Assembly (NCBI GenBank): GCA_963774455.1 | Contig: CAVZFD010000002.1 | Coordinates: 287,906-351,905 of the forward strand | Source of the DNA: DATFVA01 sp963774455 | GTDB lineage: Bacteria; Bacteroidota; Ignavibacteria; Ignavibacteriales; Ignavibacteriaceae | Length of the DNA stretch: 64,000 bases | Reading direction: 5' to 3' | Shown: positions 9,844-19,480 of the stretch, piece by piece | Layout of the letters: every line of letters begins with the position of its first letter | Numbering within the stretch: position 1 is the stretch's first letter | The notes under the pieces: generated by a model | Seen by the model: only the letters and a program-made list of their open reading frames with translations | Told to the model about the DNA's origin: nothing | The model's database searches: none | Position numbers and translations under genes: made by a program

Positions 9844-12800
9844 ATGAAGATGCAAAAAATAAAAACATTGGGTGTACTGATCTGCCTGCTCCTGCTTCTC
9901 ATTGCTGTAAAACAGACCTCTGCCCAGCAGATTAACATTTCCAGGGTGGAGCAGATGCCGAATATGCCTTCACCATATGAAATGCGCGACTGGAAGCAGG
10001 CGGCTGCAGGCTATGATAATCTTGTATTCAACTTCAACCTTGCCGGACAATATCTCCCGCTGATCTGGCTGAATACAAATACGATCAATTATCCGGAACA
10101 GAATAGTTTCGGACTCCATACTGTTGTCGGTACCACTGTTCCTTCATCTTCCGAAGCACTAAATCTTATTCCCGCTGTAGTTGGTGCAACACTTTCGGGT
10201 ATCGATAAGAGCAGTCAGAACGGATATAATTTTGTACTGATGAGTGAGGAATATTTTAATAAAGAAAATGGTGCTGATGTTTACCTGAATCATCCTTCAG
10301 GAAGCAACTGGGATGACTGGTGGTATGATATTATGCCGAATATCTTTTTCTATCAGCTGTATGACCTGTATCCTCCCGTAGGTGAGTTCTCATACCAGTT
10401 CACTAAAATAGCCGACCGCTGGCTGGAAGCAGCATCGGTTATGGGGGGAAGCACTACCCCATGGCATATACCTTATATGAATTACCGTGCATTTAACCTT
10501 ATGACAATGACGCCTTACGCAACAGGTGTTCCGGAGCCGGAAGCTGCGGGAGCTCTTGCCTGGATCTTTTACAACGCTTATAAGGAAACAGGAAACGAAG
10601 ATTACAGGGTTGGTGCCGAATGGTGTATGGAATACCTCAATTCTCTTACTTCTAATCCTTCGTATGAACTTCAGCTTCCGTACGGTGTACTAACTGCGGC
10701 AAGGATGAATGCTGAACTTGGAACAGACTATAACATTACCAAAATGGTAAACTGGTGTTTTGACGTAGGTCCCCTCAGGCAGTGGGGGGCTATGATCGGC
10801 AGCTGGGGCGGCTATGATGTTGACGGATTGATTGGCGAGGTAAATGGATCTAACGACTACGCCTTCCTGATGAATACATTTGAACAGATCGGAGCGCTTG
10901 TACCAATGACAAGATACGATGACAGGTTTGCACGGGCTATCGGTAAATGGGTGCTTAATGCGGCAAACGCAGCGAGATTGTTCTACCCGAATTACCTGCC
11001 CGATCAGAATCAGGACAGTGAAGAATGGGCTCATCAGTATGATCCTGATTCATATATAGGGCATGAAGCACTCCGTCAATCACAGAACGGATTTAGTCCT
11101 TATGCGACCGGCGATGCTATTAGCGGCGGATGGGGATTAACTAACCTTGCACTTTACGGATCTTCCCATATAGGTATTGCAGGCGGGATAATTGATACTA
11201 CCGACGTAAGTATGATCCTGCGACTTGATCTTCTTAAGACCGATTACTTTCATACTGATGCCTACCCCAGCTATCTTTATTATAATCCTTATACAACGGA
11301 TAAACAGGTTACAATTGATGCAGGGACAGGCACGAATGATATTTACGATGCGGTATCCAATTCAATAATAACCGGGGGGGTTACAGGGAATACGCTGATT
11401 ACAATTCCGGCTGATGCTGCCGTTATTGCAGTGATTATTCCCTCCGGAAGTACAATTACTTATGATCTCGATAAGGCTTATGTGAATGGTATCGTCATTG
11501 ATTACCTTGCGGGCCAGCCGGTATCCAATTATCCTCCGAGAATTAAATCATTGTCGTCTGAAGATCAGGTGCTTGTATTCAGCGACTCAACAAATATCTA
11601 CTGCACAGCTGAAGATAAAGACGGAGATCCGCTCTTATATCAATGGCAGGCATCAGGAGGAGGCTTTACCGGAACCGGTTCTGAAATAAGCTGGCAGGCA
11701 CCATCTTCTGCAGGATCGTATCTTATCATCTGTACCGTAGATGACAATCATGGGGGAACAGCCTCAGATTCCATTTTTATAGAAGTAATGGAATTTATAA
11801 ATAATGATCCGGTTATTACAGAAATAACTGCGCACCCCAGGAAAATTAACCTGGGTTCAGATTCCCAGATTCACTGCGCCGCAGAAGATCCTGACGGTGA
11901 TACCTTAACTTATACATGGTATCCGGGTTCCGGAACAATAAACGGGAACGGATCTGAAGTAACCTGGACAGCTCCGCCTACTGCCGGAAATTATTATATA
12001 GCCTGCCTAGTAAGCGACGGACGGGGAGGAGAGGCGTTCGACAGCATCGGCGTCTCTGTACGTGATACTTCTATTCACCAGTCGGGCGACCTCGTAGCAT
12101 ACTACCCATTTAACGGTAATGCAGATGATGAAAGCGGGTTTGGCAATAACGGTACTGTTTCAGGGGCGGTCCTCGTTCCCGACCGGCATGGCAATCCATC
12201 CAGCGCATACAGGTTTGACGGTGTAAACGACTATATAAGCGTGCCAAGCAGCGCAAGCTTGAACTTTCAGAATTCAATCAGCATTAACTTCTGGATAAAG
12301 GTGGATCAGTTCTTTGAGAGGGAATCATACCCGCTTTCACACGGCAACTGGGAAAACAGGTGGAAAGTTTCCCTGACGAACAGGCACGTAAGATGGACAG
12401 TGAAGACCAATACCGGAACGAAGGACCTTGATTCAGAAACTGAACTGGCTCTTGATAGTCTTTATAACGTTACAGTCCTCTATGACGGAAGCGATTATGA
12501 AATTTATATCAACGGTGAGCTTGATGCTTTCTCAACATTTTCGGGACAGATATTAACCACAAATATTGACCTTATGATGGGGCAGGTTCTTCCCGGCAAC
12601 AACCAGTACAATTTTAACGGGGTGCTGGATGATATCAGGATATATAATTATGCAATCTCATATTCGGATATTCAGTTGCTTTACGACCTATCAACAGGAA
12701 TCGAAGATGAACAAAATATCGAAGTTCCCCTCGAATATATGCTGATGCAGAACTATCCTAATCCCTTTAATTCACAAACAAATATCAGGTACTCGGTTAA

Positions 12801-13008
12801 AGAACGGAGCAGGGTAATCCTTGAGATCTATGATGCACTTGGAACAAGAGTCACAACACTTTATAACGATCTCAGGCCGGGCGGATCATACTCAGCTGTG
12901 TGGGACGGCAAAGATGACCACAGCAGATCAGTCTCCAGCGGTGTTTATTTCTGCAGGCTTAATGCGGGAGGCTTTATACAGGCAAAGAAGATGCTTTTAC
13001 TGAGATGA
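9844..13008 (+). CDS. Large type IX-secreted glycan-active protein with PKD and LamG domains
   Basis: A 1054-residue protein. A signal peptide (1-27, ending TSAQQ) leads into a helical, Trp-rich domain of ~500 residues (motifs WDDWWYD, WGLTNLALYG) that looks like a toroid glycosidase or lyase but matches no family I can name. Two PKD/cadherin-like domains follow (~559-650 and ~652-741, each with an EDxDGDxLxYxW pattern). A LamG/concanavalin-like domain (~749-935) comes next (YYPFNGNADDESG), then the Por C-terminal sorting domain with QNYPNPFNSQT, ending KKMLLLR. That tail directs export by the type IX system and surface attachment. It is the last gene of the operon, 1 bp after beta-mannosidase, and probably binds or cuts mannan outside the cell. 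Confidence 0.8.
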   Translation: MKMQKIKTLGVLICLLLLLIAVKQTSAQQINISRVEQMPNMPSPYEMRDWKQAAAGYDNLVFNFNLAGQYLPLIWLNTNTINYPEQNSFGLHTVVGTTVPSSSEALNLIPAVVGATLSGIDKSSQNGYNFVLMSEEYFNKENGADVYLNHPSGSNWDDWWYDIMPNIFFYQLYDLYPPVGEFSYQFTKIADRWLEAASVMGGSTTPWHIPYMNYRAFNLMTMTPYATGVPEPEAAGALAWIFYNAYKETGNEDYRVGAEWCMEYLNSLTSNPSYELQLPYGVLTAARMNAELGTDYNITKMVNWCFDVGPLRQWGAMIGSWGGYDVDGLIGEVNGSNDYAFLMNTFEQIGALVPMTRYDDRFARAIGKWVLNAANAARLFYPNYLPDQNQDSEEWAHQYDPDSYIGHEALRQSQNGFSPYATGDAISGGWGLTNLALYGSSHIGIAGGIIDTTDVSMILRLDLLKTDYFHTDAYPSYLYYNPYTTDKQVTIDAGTGTNDIYDAVSNSIITGGVTGNTLITIPADAAVIAVIIPSGSTITYDLDKAYVNGIVIDYLAGQPVSNYPPRIKSLSSEDQVLVFSDSTNIYCTAEDKDGDPLLYQWQASGGGFTGTGSEISWQAPSSAGSYLIICTVDDNHGGTASDSIFIEVMEFINNDPVITEITAHPRKINLGSDSQIHCAAEDPDGDTLTYTWYPGSGTINGNGSEVTWTAPPTAGNYYIACLVSDGRGGEAFDSIGVSVRDTSIHQSGDLVAYYPFNGNADDESGFGNNGTVSGAVLVPDRHGNPSSAYRFDGVNDYISVPSSASLNFQNSISINFWIKVDQFFERESYPLSHGNWENRWKVSLTNRHVRWTVKTNTGTKDLDSETELALDSLYNVTVLYDGSDYEIYINGELDAFSTFSGQILTTNIDLMMGQVLPGNNQYNFNGVLDDIRIYNYAISYSDIQLLYDLSTGIEDEQNIEVPLEYMLMQNYPNPFNSQTNIRYSVKERSRVILEIYDALGTRVTTLYNDLRPGGSYSAVWDGKDDHSRSVSSGVYFCRLNAGGFIQAKKMLLLR

Positions 13009-13154
13009 AAGCTGGACCACCTTAAAAATCGCCACCGGATTTCGGCGTCCGGGGGTTCATCAACTTCCCGGAATAGAAAACATTTTTAGCAAGCCTATAA
13101 CCTGGGGTATCTTTATTTAATCATTTAATAATCAGATTATTGCTAAAATAAGCG

Positions 13155-13186
13155 GTAAAAGTCGTATTTTTAATATTCACTTTTAC
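13155..13186. promoter_or_regulatory. Inverted repeat just upstream of the PP2C phosphatase gene
   Basis: GTAAAAGT at 13155-13162 is repeated in inverted form as ACTTTTAC at 13179-13186, with a 16-base AT-rich spacer. The second arm ends 8 bases before the ATG at 13195, and no Shine-Dalgarno box is visible there. It could be an operator or an RNA hairpin over the start. This is inference from symmetry only. Confidence 0.3.
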
Positions 13187-13194
13187 GGTAATAT

Positions 13195-14085
13195 ATGATA
13201 GATGAGAGAAGCGAAATATTAAACTTCCAGAAGATTGCCAGAAACATTAAACCGGATCCGGGCGAAATTCCGGAAATCAACGGACTGGATATATATGGTG
13301 AAACAATTCCTCTATCCGGAGAGGTATGCGGCGACCATATAATTTATGTTGATTTCGCGAAGCGGTTTAATCTCCCCGAAAGAATCAGGCGGGCTGAAAC
13401 AGCAGGAAGAATAGACATAAGTAATAAGCTGCAGGGCTTAAAAGACAAAGCGGGTATACTGCTGTCGGATGTTTCAGGACACAGCATAACTGATCATCTT
13501 CTTAATGCCATGCTGCATCAGGCATTTCTTGTCGGTGCAAGTTATGAGCTTACTATGTTCGGGGAAATAACCATAGATCTTTTTGAAACAATCAACCAGA
13601 GGTTTTATCAGTCATCAAGTATCGATAAGTTCCTGACCCTTATCTACGGCGAGATTCAAAACGACGGCGAGTTCAGGTTTATTTCTGCTGCACATCCTCT
13701 GCCAATGGTTTTCTCAAGTGAATTTAACCGTATAGTAAACATTGACGATCAGAATTTCATAAACTTTGTACCCATAGGAACACTGCCTTCCGAAGCTGAT
13801 ATCGATGGTGTGCATACAAAGAGCATTTTTGGTTACAAGACCAAATATTCCACCAACAGTATTAATGTTATGGGGAAAGGCGATATACTTCTTCTGTTCA
13901 GCGACGGGTTCACGGAACAGAGCAATGGGGAACAGAATTATGTAAAGGACAGACTTGAGCAGCAGCTGATAAATACGAAAAATCTTTCAGCCAGGGAAAT
14001 ATTTAATACAATCAGGGATGACTTTTCTACCTATTGCCCTTTGCGCGACGATGACGCGACACTTATCCTCATCAAAAGAACTTAG
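13195..14085 (+). CDS. PP2C/SpoIIE-type serine phosphatase
   Basis: This 296-residue protein matches the RsbU/SpoIIE phosphatase domain. It has a GILLSDVSGHS block (~88-98) carrying the metal-binding Asp, SAAHPLPMV (~162-170), a GDILLLFSDGFTE block (~230-242) and a final RDDDATLILIK (~285-295). Such enzymes dephosphorylate anti-sigma-factor antagonists or other signalling proteins. There is no sensor domain (PAS, GAF, HAMP) and no membrane segment, so any input must come from a partner protein. ATG 13195 has no clear ribosome site, and an inverted repeat lies directly in front. The gene stands alone between the mannoside operon and the DsrE gene. Its target cannot be inferred because no anti-sigma or STAS gene is nearby. 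Confidence 0.8.
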   Translation: MIDERSEILNFQKIARNIKPDPGEIPEINGLDIYGETIPLSGEVCGDHIIYVDFAKRFNLPERIRRAETAGRIDISNKLQGLKDKAGILLSDVSGHSITDHLLNAMLHQAFLVGASYELTMFGEITIDLFETINQRFYQSSSIDKFLTLIYGEIQNDGEFRFISAAHPLPMVFSSEFNRIVNIDDQNFINFVPIGTLPSEADIDGVHTKSIFGYKTKYSTNSINVMGKGDILLLFSDGFTEQSNGEQNYVKDRLEQQLINTKNLSAREIFNTIRDDFSTYCPLRDDDATLILIKRT

Positions 14086-14201
14086 AACAGTTTTTGCCTT
14101 CACCAGGTTCTAAACAGGATACCTCCGTATATTTGTACTGTAGATTTACAACTTTGTATGCTATTTAAAAGATCATAACCAGATAAAAACTGGGAGGAAA
14201 C

Positions 14202-14555
14202 CTGAAATACCTTATAATTATAAATGAAGCCCCTTACGGAACAGAGAAAGCATACAACGCGCTGCGGCTTGCAATGCAGATTCAAAAAGATTTTCCTGAG
14301 AACGAAGTAAGGATATTTTTGATGGCCGACGCAGCTTTCTGTGCATTACCGGATCAGAATACCCCGAACGGTTATTATAATATAGAAAGAATGTTAAAAT
14401 CGTTGCTGAACAAAGGCGGCCTGGTAAAAATCTGCGGCAGCTGTGCGGATGCACGCGGAATAAAAAATCTTCCTTTAATCGATGGCGCTCAGCTCAGTAC
14501 AATGGCTGAGCTAACACAATGGACTATAGAATCAGATAAAGTAATTACGTTTTAA
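14202..14555 (+). CDS. DsrE/DsrF-like small protein with a CTG start
   Basis: The frame reads (M)KYLIIINEAPYGTEKAYNA and then MADAAFCALP, YYNIERML and CGSCADARG, which is the YchN/DsrE/TusD-like sulfur-relay fold of about 117 residues. The first ATG in frame (14274) would remove the first beta strand and helix. The only plausible start is CTG 14202, which follows a strong GGGAGG box at 14192-14197 by 4 bases. The frame is closed by TAA at 14184-14186. The Cys residues around 67-85 in CGSCADARG fit a sulfur-handling or redox role, but the function of such stand-alone homologues is unknown. It is followed by the chromate transporter gene. Confidence 0.72.
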   Translation: MKYLIIINEAPYGTEKAYNALRLAMQIQKDFPENEVRIFLMADAAFCALPDQNTPNGYYNIERMLKSLLNKGGLVKICGSCADARGIKNLPLIDGAQLSTMAELTQWTIESDKVITF

Positions 14556-14598
14556 AAAAATAAACCATAAACCGTGATCTTTCCGGGAAGGCAATAAT

Positions 14599-15780
14599 AT
14601 CGGAACCTCAAAGCTGATTGAAATAGCCAGGCTGTTCCTGAAGCTTGGGGCCATTGCATTCGGAGGGCCGGCTGCTTCTATCGGGATGTTTGAAGATGAG
14701 GTGGTAGCCAAACGTAAATGGATGGACCGGCAGCATTTCCTCGACCTTGTTGGTGCGACTAATTTAATTCCCGGTCCCAACGCCATGGAAATGGCTATCC
14801 ACATAGGTTATCAGCAGAGTGGAATTCGCGGGGCATTTGTAGGCGGTATATGCTTTATGATCACCTCCGTAATGATCACAGGTGTACTTGCTTATTTCTA
14901 TCTGCTTTATGGACACCTGCCTTCTGTTGAACCATTCCTTTTCGGTATAAAGCCGGCAGTGATAATAATTATTCTAAATGCTGTATACAAGCTGGGAGTT
15001 AAAGCTGTTGAAAGGGAAGCGAAAGTTATGAGCGTAAAGCTGGTAATGATCGCTATTACCGTTGCTGTATTAAATTTATATGGACTAAATGAAATATATT
15101 CTATCCTGGCAGGCGGCATATTCGGAGCTCTGTTCCTTTTTGTTTCAAAGAAGAAGGTAAAACTAAGCTCATTCTCTCCTTTGATTTTGCTTCCCTTTTT
15201 TATGCTCAACAATACAGTACAGGCTGTTGAAAAATCGTCCGTTTCACTTTCAAAACTGTTTTTAACTTTCCTGAAAATTGGTGCAGTCTGGTTCGGAAGC
15301 GGTTACATCCTTGTAGCCTATTTCAACGGTGAATTAGTGCAGGGACTTCACTGGCTAACAAGAAAAGAACTGCTGGATGCGATTGCAGTGGGACAGTTCA
15401 CCCCGGGTCCTCTTCTCTCATCGGCAACCTTTATAGGGTACCAGATCGCAGGACTTTCAGGGGCAATACTGGCGACAATCGGAATAGTCATTCCTTCCTT
15501 CGTTTTTGTATTAATATTAAACCCGATTGTTCCCCGGATAAGGAAATCGGTTTATCTCTCAAAATTTCTTGATGCGGTAAACGTAAGCGCTCTTGCAGTA
15601 ATGTTTGTTGTTGCCGTTAAACTGGGGGCCGAGGTGATTATCCCGGCTGAAGGATTCAGCTGGCAAGCCATGCTGATAGCAATTTTAAGTGCAACCGCTT
15701 TTTTATCATACAAAAGAATAAATTCCGCTTACGTTATATTCGGCGGAGCTGCTATAGGTTACGTCCTTTACTTCGCATAA
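14599..15780 (+). CDS. chrA: Chromate transporter, ChrA (CHR) family
   Basis: An inner-membrane anion transporter of the CHR family with two homologous halves. The first half carries FGGPAA and GATNLIPGPN, the second FGSGYILVAYFNGELV and AVGQFTPGPLL. The length (~394 residues) fits the two-domain family, which is associated with chromate efflux or sulfate-like anion transport. The first ATG (14686) lies after the conserved FGGPAA motif, so it cannot be the true start. The frame is open back to TGA 14575-14577 and contains no ATG, GTG or TTG before it. GGGAAGG at 14585-14591 points to ATC at 14599, with CTG 14614 as the alternative. Either the start codon is non-standard or there is a base error. 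The substrate is not certain. Confidence 0.82.
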   Translation: MGTSKLIEIARLFLKLGAIAFGGPAASIGMFEDEVVAKRKWMDRQHFLDLVGATNLIPGPNAMEMAIHIGYQQSGIRGAFVGGICFMITSVMITGVLAYFYLLYGHLPSVEPFLFGIKPAVIIIILNAVYKLGVKAVEREAKVMSVKLVMIAITVAVLNLYGLNEIYSILAGGIFGALFLFVSKKKVKLSSFSPLILLPFFMLNNTVQAVEKSSVSLSKLFLTFLKIGAVWFGSGYILVAYFNGELVQGLHWLTRKELLDAIAVGQFTPGPLLSSATFIGYQIAGLSGAILATIGIVIPSFVFVLILNPIVPRIRKSVYLSKFLDAVNVSALAVMFVVAVKLGAEVIIPAEGFSWQAMLIAILSATAFLSYKRINSAYVIFGGAAIGYVLYFA

Positions 15781-15803
15781 CCCTAAAATCCTTTGACCAT
15801 ACA

Positions 15804-16004
15804 ATGAAAGCTAGAAGAGTGAACGATACAGTCCCGGCTGCTCAAACTATTACCCGGTCCCTTAATAGTTTTACTGCTGGTTTAAATAAAAATTTGAATA
15901 TAACTCCTGACAGCAGTTATATAAAATGGGTGAAGGATTTCAATTCCGAATTAAGCTCTGTATCAAGAATTAAAGACCTTAGGCTTCCCGTCACACGACT
16001 TTAA
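15804..16004 (+). CDS. Possible small protein of unknown function
   Basis: A 66-codon frame behind chrA with a polar composition and no recognised domain. It has no good Shine-Dalgarno box, and its end nearly touches the convergent MFS gene. It may be a small real gene or chance. Confidence 0.25.
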   Translation: MKARRVNDTVPAAQTITRSLNSFTAGLNKNLNITPDSSYIKWVKDFNSELSSVSRIKDLRLPVTRL

Positions 16005-16006
16005 GT

Positions 16007-17287
16007 TCAAGCCATTTGAACGATCTTATCCTCTAAAAAAATCAGATCTGCGGCATTACTGCCGGTTTCATTTTGTTTACTGAAACGAACACTGCAATGA
16101 AAAGAATCATACCGATAAGCGCCATTATTGCTTCTGCAGTCAGCATCCCGAATGCGCCCCACTTTCCATGGGCCCATTCGTCCTATAAATATCATATAAT
16201 ATATAGGTGCATTTGACAGCGAAGCATACACGTTATACTTGGTAGCCGCAGCTCCCGTGCCTATTGCCTCAAGCACAAAAGCGCTGAACCCTGCATAGGT
16301 AAGGCCTGTACTGAACGCATAAAATGAAGTCCATATAATAAACATTTGTTCTGAGGCAGGACTAAATGCCATCGCTACCGCACAAAGGGCCTGTGCTATT
16401 CCGAATAAAATGTATGCTTTTTTCCGGTCCATAATGTCGCATATCCACCCCCCGGCCAGGCATCCCGCTGCTGAAAGTACTCCTCCAAGAGCTCCTACAA
16501 CCAGTGCCACAGTATCGGCTGAAGCATGCCAATCGTTTGATATTGCAGACCATAAATTCGATGCGGCTCCTGAACCGATCGGAAGGAAACAAAGGAAGAG
16601 AGCAAGAACTCCCATTCGTGATTTTAATAATGTCCATATATCCCTGGTCAGGTTTGACAACGTCTTTAAATAATTATTTTCTCTTATATAAGAAGTGGGT
16701 TCAGAAAGAAAAATTAATCCAGCGGTGCAGAGAAGACAGGCCGCTGCTATAACGGCACCCGGCATCCAGGTCTCCGGCATTCTCTCAGCCAGCCACAAAC
16801 CAGCTCCGCCACCCAGGCCGAACCCACCCAGGTTGCCTGCCTGCAGCCATCCGCCTGCGCGTCCTTTTAACTCAGGGGGTGTATCGTACGCGGCCAGGCT
16901 TTCAGTACACATTGCAACAAAGGTATTTGCGAAACTCGTAACCAGGACTATCATCGTCAGTAAAAATAGGTACTCAGATTTAAGGGGAACCATACCGGTA
17001 AGCAGGATGCCGGCTGCTGTAATTATATTCGCAATTATATACCATCTCTTGACTGTGAGTGTTGTGTCTATCAGAGGAGCCCACAGGAACTTCAACATAC
17101 TAGGTATCAAGGTCAGTGAAACAATGGGGGCCACCTGTACCAAAGGTATTCCAGCCTTCGTTAAAAGGAATCCGATCGTAACAGTAACATAACCTGTAAG
17201 CACTCCGAAAGGGAGAAACAGGAACATAAAAATACTGGGATGAATATGTCCTTTTAGCCGAGGTCTGAACATTTCTTTGAAGCTCAT
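16007..17287 (-). pseudogene. MFS transporter (AmpG/PucC-like) with a frameshift near its C-terminus
   Basis: A 12-helix major facilitator whose first ~375 residues read normally. At about + position 16182-16183 the annotated frame leaves the family pattern and becomes polar. The neighbouring frame continues as DEWAHGKWGAFGML, then a hydrophobic helix (ALIGMILFIAVFV), and stops at 16042-16044, as expected for the last part of such transporters. One extra base in the CC pair at 16182-16183 explains the shift. The protein probably carries a sugar or muropeptide-like solute, but the substrate is unknown. It may be an assembly error or a young inactivating mutation. Confidence 0.75.
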
Positions 17288-17654
17288 CTGCTCTTCCTTT
17301 CCTTGTTATATTCCTGAAGCCTAAAATAATAACCTGCCAGTAAAACCCGGACAAAGGATCCGCATTTTCCGGGGATACTGGATTTAATTGATAAGGTTAA
17401 TGGAGCTCGCGGGTAAGATAATTAAAAATCTGGAATAATAAAGCCGATTTAATCCATCATTATATTGAGGCAATCAGCCAAATTTAGTTCCATAGAGCCG
17501 GGATTTTACAGAAGAAGAATAAGGGTAATAGAATTTATAAATATTTTTATTGGTAAGCAACAAAATATCTGAAGGAGGGTAATCGCTGTAAAGCCCCGAT
17601 GTATAATCAATGTCTTACTACGACTATAAATGTCATAGTTCATATCTTATATAA
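17288..17654. other. Non-coding stretch between MFS gene and secreted-protein gene
   Basis: No convincing gene is seen. The part next to 17287 should hold the promoter of the minus-strand MFS gene. The rest is AT-rich and without a recognisable element until the terminator hairpin at 17655. Confidence 0.5.
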
Positions 17655-17690
17655 CCCGGCAGCGGGGTTGCTGCCGGGATTAAACTCTTT
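17655..17690. terminator. Strong hairpin, probable terminator of the minus-strand secreted-protein gene (hairpin-AACTCT family)
   Basis: CCCGGCAGC (17655-17663) and GCTGCCGGG (17670-17678) form a perfect 9-bp stem with a 6-base loop. It lies 22 bp past the stop of the minus-strand gene ending at 17700. It is followed on the plus strand by TTAAACTCTTTC, a pattern repeated at 44359 and 45147. Confidence 0.6.
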
Positions 17691-17699
17691 CTGTGAAAA

Positions 17700-18935
17700 T
17701 TATTTGAGCAGGATCATTTTCTTTGAACTTATATCAGATCCTGATTTCAATTGATAAACATAAATTCCGCTCGGGACATCAGAAGCATCCCATTGCACGT
17801 GATAGTTTCCTGCAGGTCTGTATTCATTTACAAGAGTTGCAACTACTTCTCCAAGTACGTCATAAACCTGTAATGTCTGCCAGCCAGCAACTGATGATTC
17901 CCAGCTAATGCTTGTCACCGGGTTAAACGGATTAGGATAGTTCTGTGCCAGGTTAAATTTGGCGGCACCAACAACGTTAACTTCAGCTAGCTTTGAGTAT
18001 TCAAATGTTCCGTCAAAATCAATTTGTTTCAGGCGGTAGGTATAAGTACCTGATGCTATTTGATTATCTGTGTAAGAATATTGTCTGCTCTCGGTAGTTG
18101 TTCCATATCCTGCAACAAATCCGATTGTTTCAAATTCAGAACCGGAACTTCTTTCGATTGAAAATCCACGGTTATTGGTTTCTGATGCTGTTGCCCAGTT
18201 CAGATTAACCTGTGTACCGCTGCTTGTCGCACTAAAACTAACAAGCTCAACAGGTATATTATCGTCACCGTTTAGCTGAAAAGAAAAATCCGTTGCAGGG
18301 TCCAGATTCCAGGCTGTACCAGGTGTCGTTGTATACCAGCCGCTTCCTGCCACACCGAGCGTTGCATCAAGGTTTCCGGTTTCCCAGAAGAAATTACCTG
18401 ATTCCACGCTGTTATTATAGATCTCAATCCAATATGTTCCCGTATTCTGAACCAAAATAGGGGAGGAAGTGAAGTCGAATGTGAAAACATACTCGTCAAC
18501 ACCAAATAGGACGACTCCCGTGGTTGCCCGGGTGGTGGCTTGAAGACCAGTTCGAGTGTCCAAAACAGTTCCGGGCATGCCGCCGGCATCAGCGTGAATC
18601 AGGATAGTGAAGTCATCTACTGAATTCGGGATATTCTCCGGGTAATATCCACCCCATATCACTAGTTCGGTAATGCCGTATGAAGGACCAGCCGCTGAAA
18701 CTGCAAAGTTTTCGGCGACCGTTTGTTGTCCCGTACCGCAAAGAGCACAACTGGCGTCCGCGAAAACTCCGTTCACGCCATTTGGTACCTGGTTCAGGAA
18801 AACGACTGGGGCCATTGGAGCTTGGAAAATGGAAGTTCCGGAGACTCCGGCGGTACCATATTGGATAAGTGAGGACTGAGCTAACGCGGAAAATGAAAAG
18901 AGGAAGAGAAATAGTACTGTATAGAACTTAGTCAT
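17700..18935 (-). CDS. Type IX-secreted protein with C-terminal sorting domain
   Basis: A 411-residue exported protein. A signal peptide (1-19, ending ALAQ) is followed by a beta-rich domain of ~205 residues with no recognised family. Next comes a module beginning VELVSFSATS and containing TNNRGFSIERS and YRLKQIDFDG (~228-322). The Por sorting domain has QNYPNPFNPVTS and ends KKMILLK. The same module plus tail occurs in the genes at 39945 and 61191. The start is preceded by AAAGGAG on the minus strand. It stands alone, with a 60-base conserved element about 145 bp upstream and a hairpin terminator downstream. Function beyond surface or extracellular location is unknown. Confidence 0.85.
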   Translation of the reverse strand: MTKFYTVLFLFLFSFSALAQSSLIQYGTAGVSGTSIFQAPMAPVVFLNQVPNGVNGVFADASCALCGTGQQTVAENFAVSAAGPSYGITELVIWGGYYPENIPNSVDDFTILIHADAGGMPGTVLDTRTGLQATTRATTGVVLFGVDEYVFTFDFTSSPILVQNTGTYWIEIYNNSVESGNFFWETGNLDATLGVAGSGWYTTTPGTAWNLDPATDFSFQLNGDDNIPVELVSFSATSSGTQVNLNWATASETNNRGFSIERSSGSEFETIGFVAGYGTTTESRQYSYTDNQIASGTYTYRLKQIDFDGTFEYSKLAEVNVVGAAKFNLAQNYPNPFNPVTSISWESSVAGWQTLQVYDVLGEVVATLVNEYRPAGNYHVQWDASDVPSGIYVYQLKSGSDISSKKMILLK

Positions 18936-19078
18936 ACTGACTCCTTTGTATAATGAACAGATATGTTAATTAATGAATTTCAGCCAAACCTAAAAGAAAA
19001 GAACAAGATATTTGAACACTACAGCTTTGGGAGGGTATTCGGTATATATTCTCTATAAGTAACAGTAATTCTGCTCAG

Positions 19079-19150
19079 GAATCTACTCTCCGGTTAAAAG
19101 GGAAAATTGTTTATCCAAAATGCAATAAAAATTTACCAGAAGCAACACCT
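19079..19150 (-). repeat. Conserved ~60-base upstream element, copy 1
   Basis: Read on the minus strand it begins GTTGCTTCT, passes through an AT-rich core with TTTATTGCAT, and ends near CCGGAGAGTAG. Three other copies (38909, 39704, 43941) keep the same order and spacing of about 58-60 bases. Each lies 105-225 bp upstream of a minus-strand gene for an exported protein. Confidence 0.5.
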
Positions 19151-19189
19151 CAACAAAAAATCCCGCAGCTTCTAATGAGGACCCTATTT

Positions 19190-19480
19190 CTAAGATTTGA
19201 TATTATATTTTTTCAGTTTATACCTTAAATTTCTTTCTGATATACCGAGTAATTTACCTGCTAAAGACTGATTGCCGCTGCTTTCAGTAAGTGCCACAGA
19301 TATCAGTTCTTTTTCTACGTTATGAACCTGTTCCGGCAATGTGGCTTTTCCAAGTACCGGCCCCGATAACTCTTCTTTAAAACCACGTACAGGGATCGGC
19401 AGATCGCGTAAAGTAATCGTATCACCCTTAGTAAGCACTCAGCGTTCAGCCTTTGGGATATCCGGCCAATTGAGTCAAAT
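19190..19480 (-). pseudogene. Remnant of an NtrC-type sigma-54 response regulator (C-terminal end)
   Basis: The last ~82 codons read as the Fis-type helix-turn-helix end of NtrC-family regulators: ESSGNQSLAGKLLG then ISERNLRYKLKKY. Just before it, the family motif WPGN-x-RELEN is still traceable as WPDIPKAER followed by an in-frame TGA and VLTKGD. Nothing of the AAA+ domain or receiver domain is left further upstream. The fragment is too short to work as a regulator, although a free DNA-binding domain could in theory be expressed from the GTG at 19438. Confidence 0.7.

Noticed and set aside
16695..17192. 165-codon plus-strand frame opposite the MFS gene
   Set aside because: Antisense shadow, Pro/Arg-rich, without domain or start signal.
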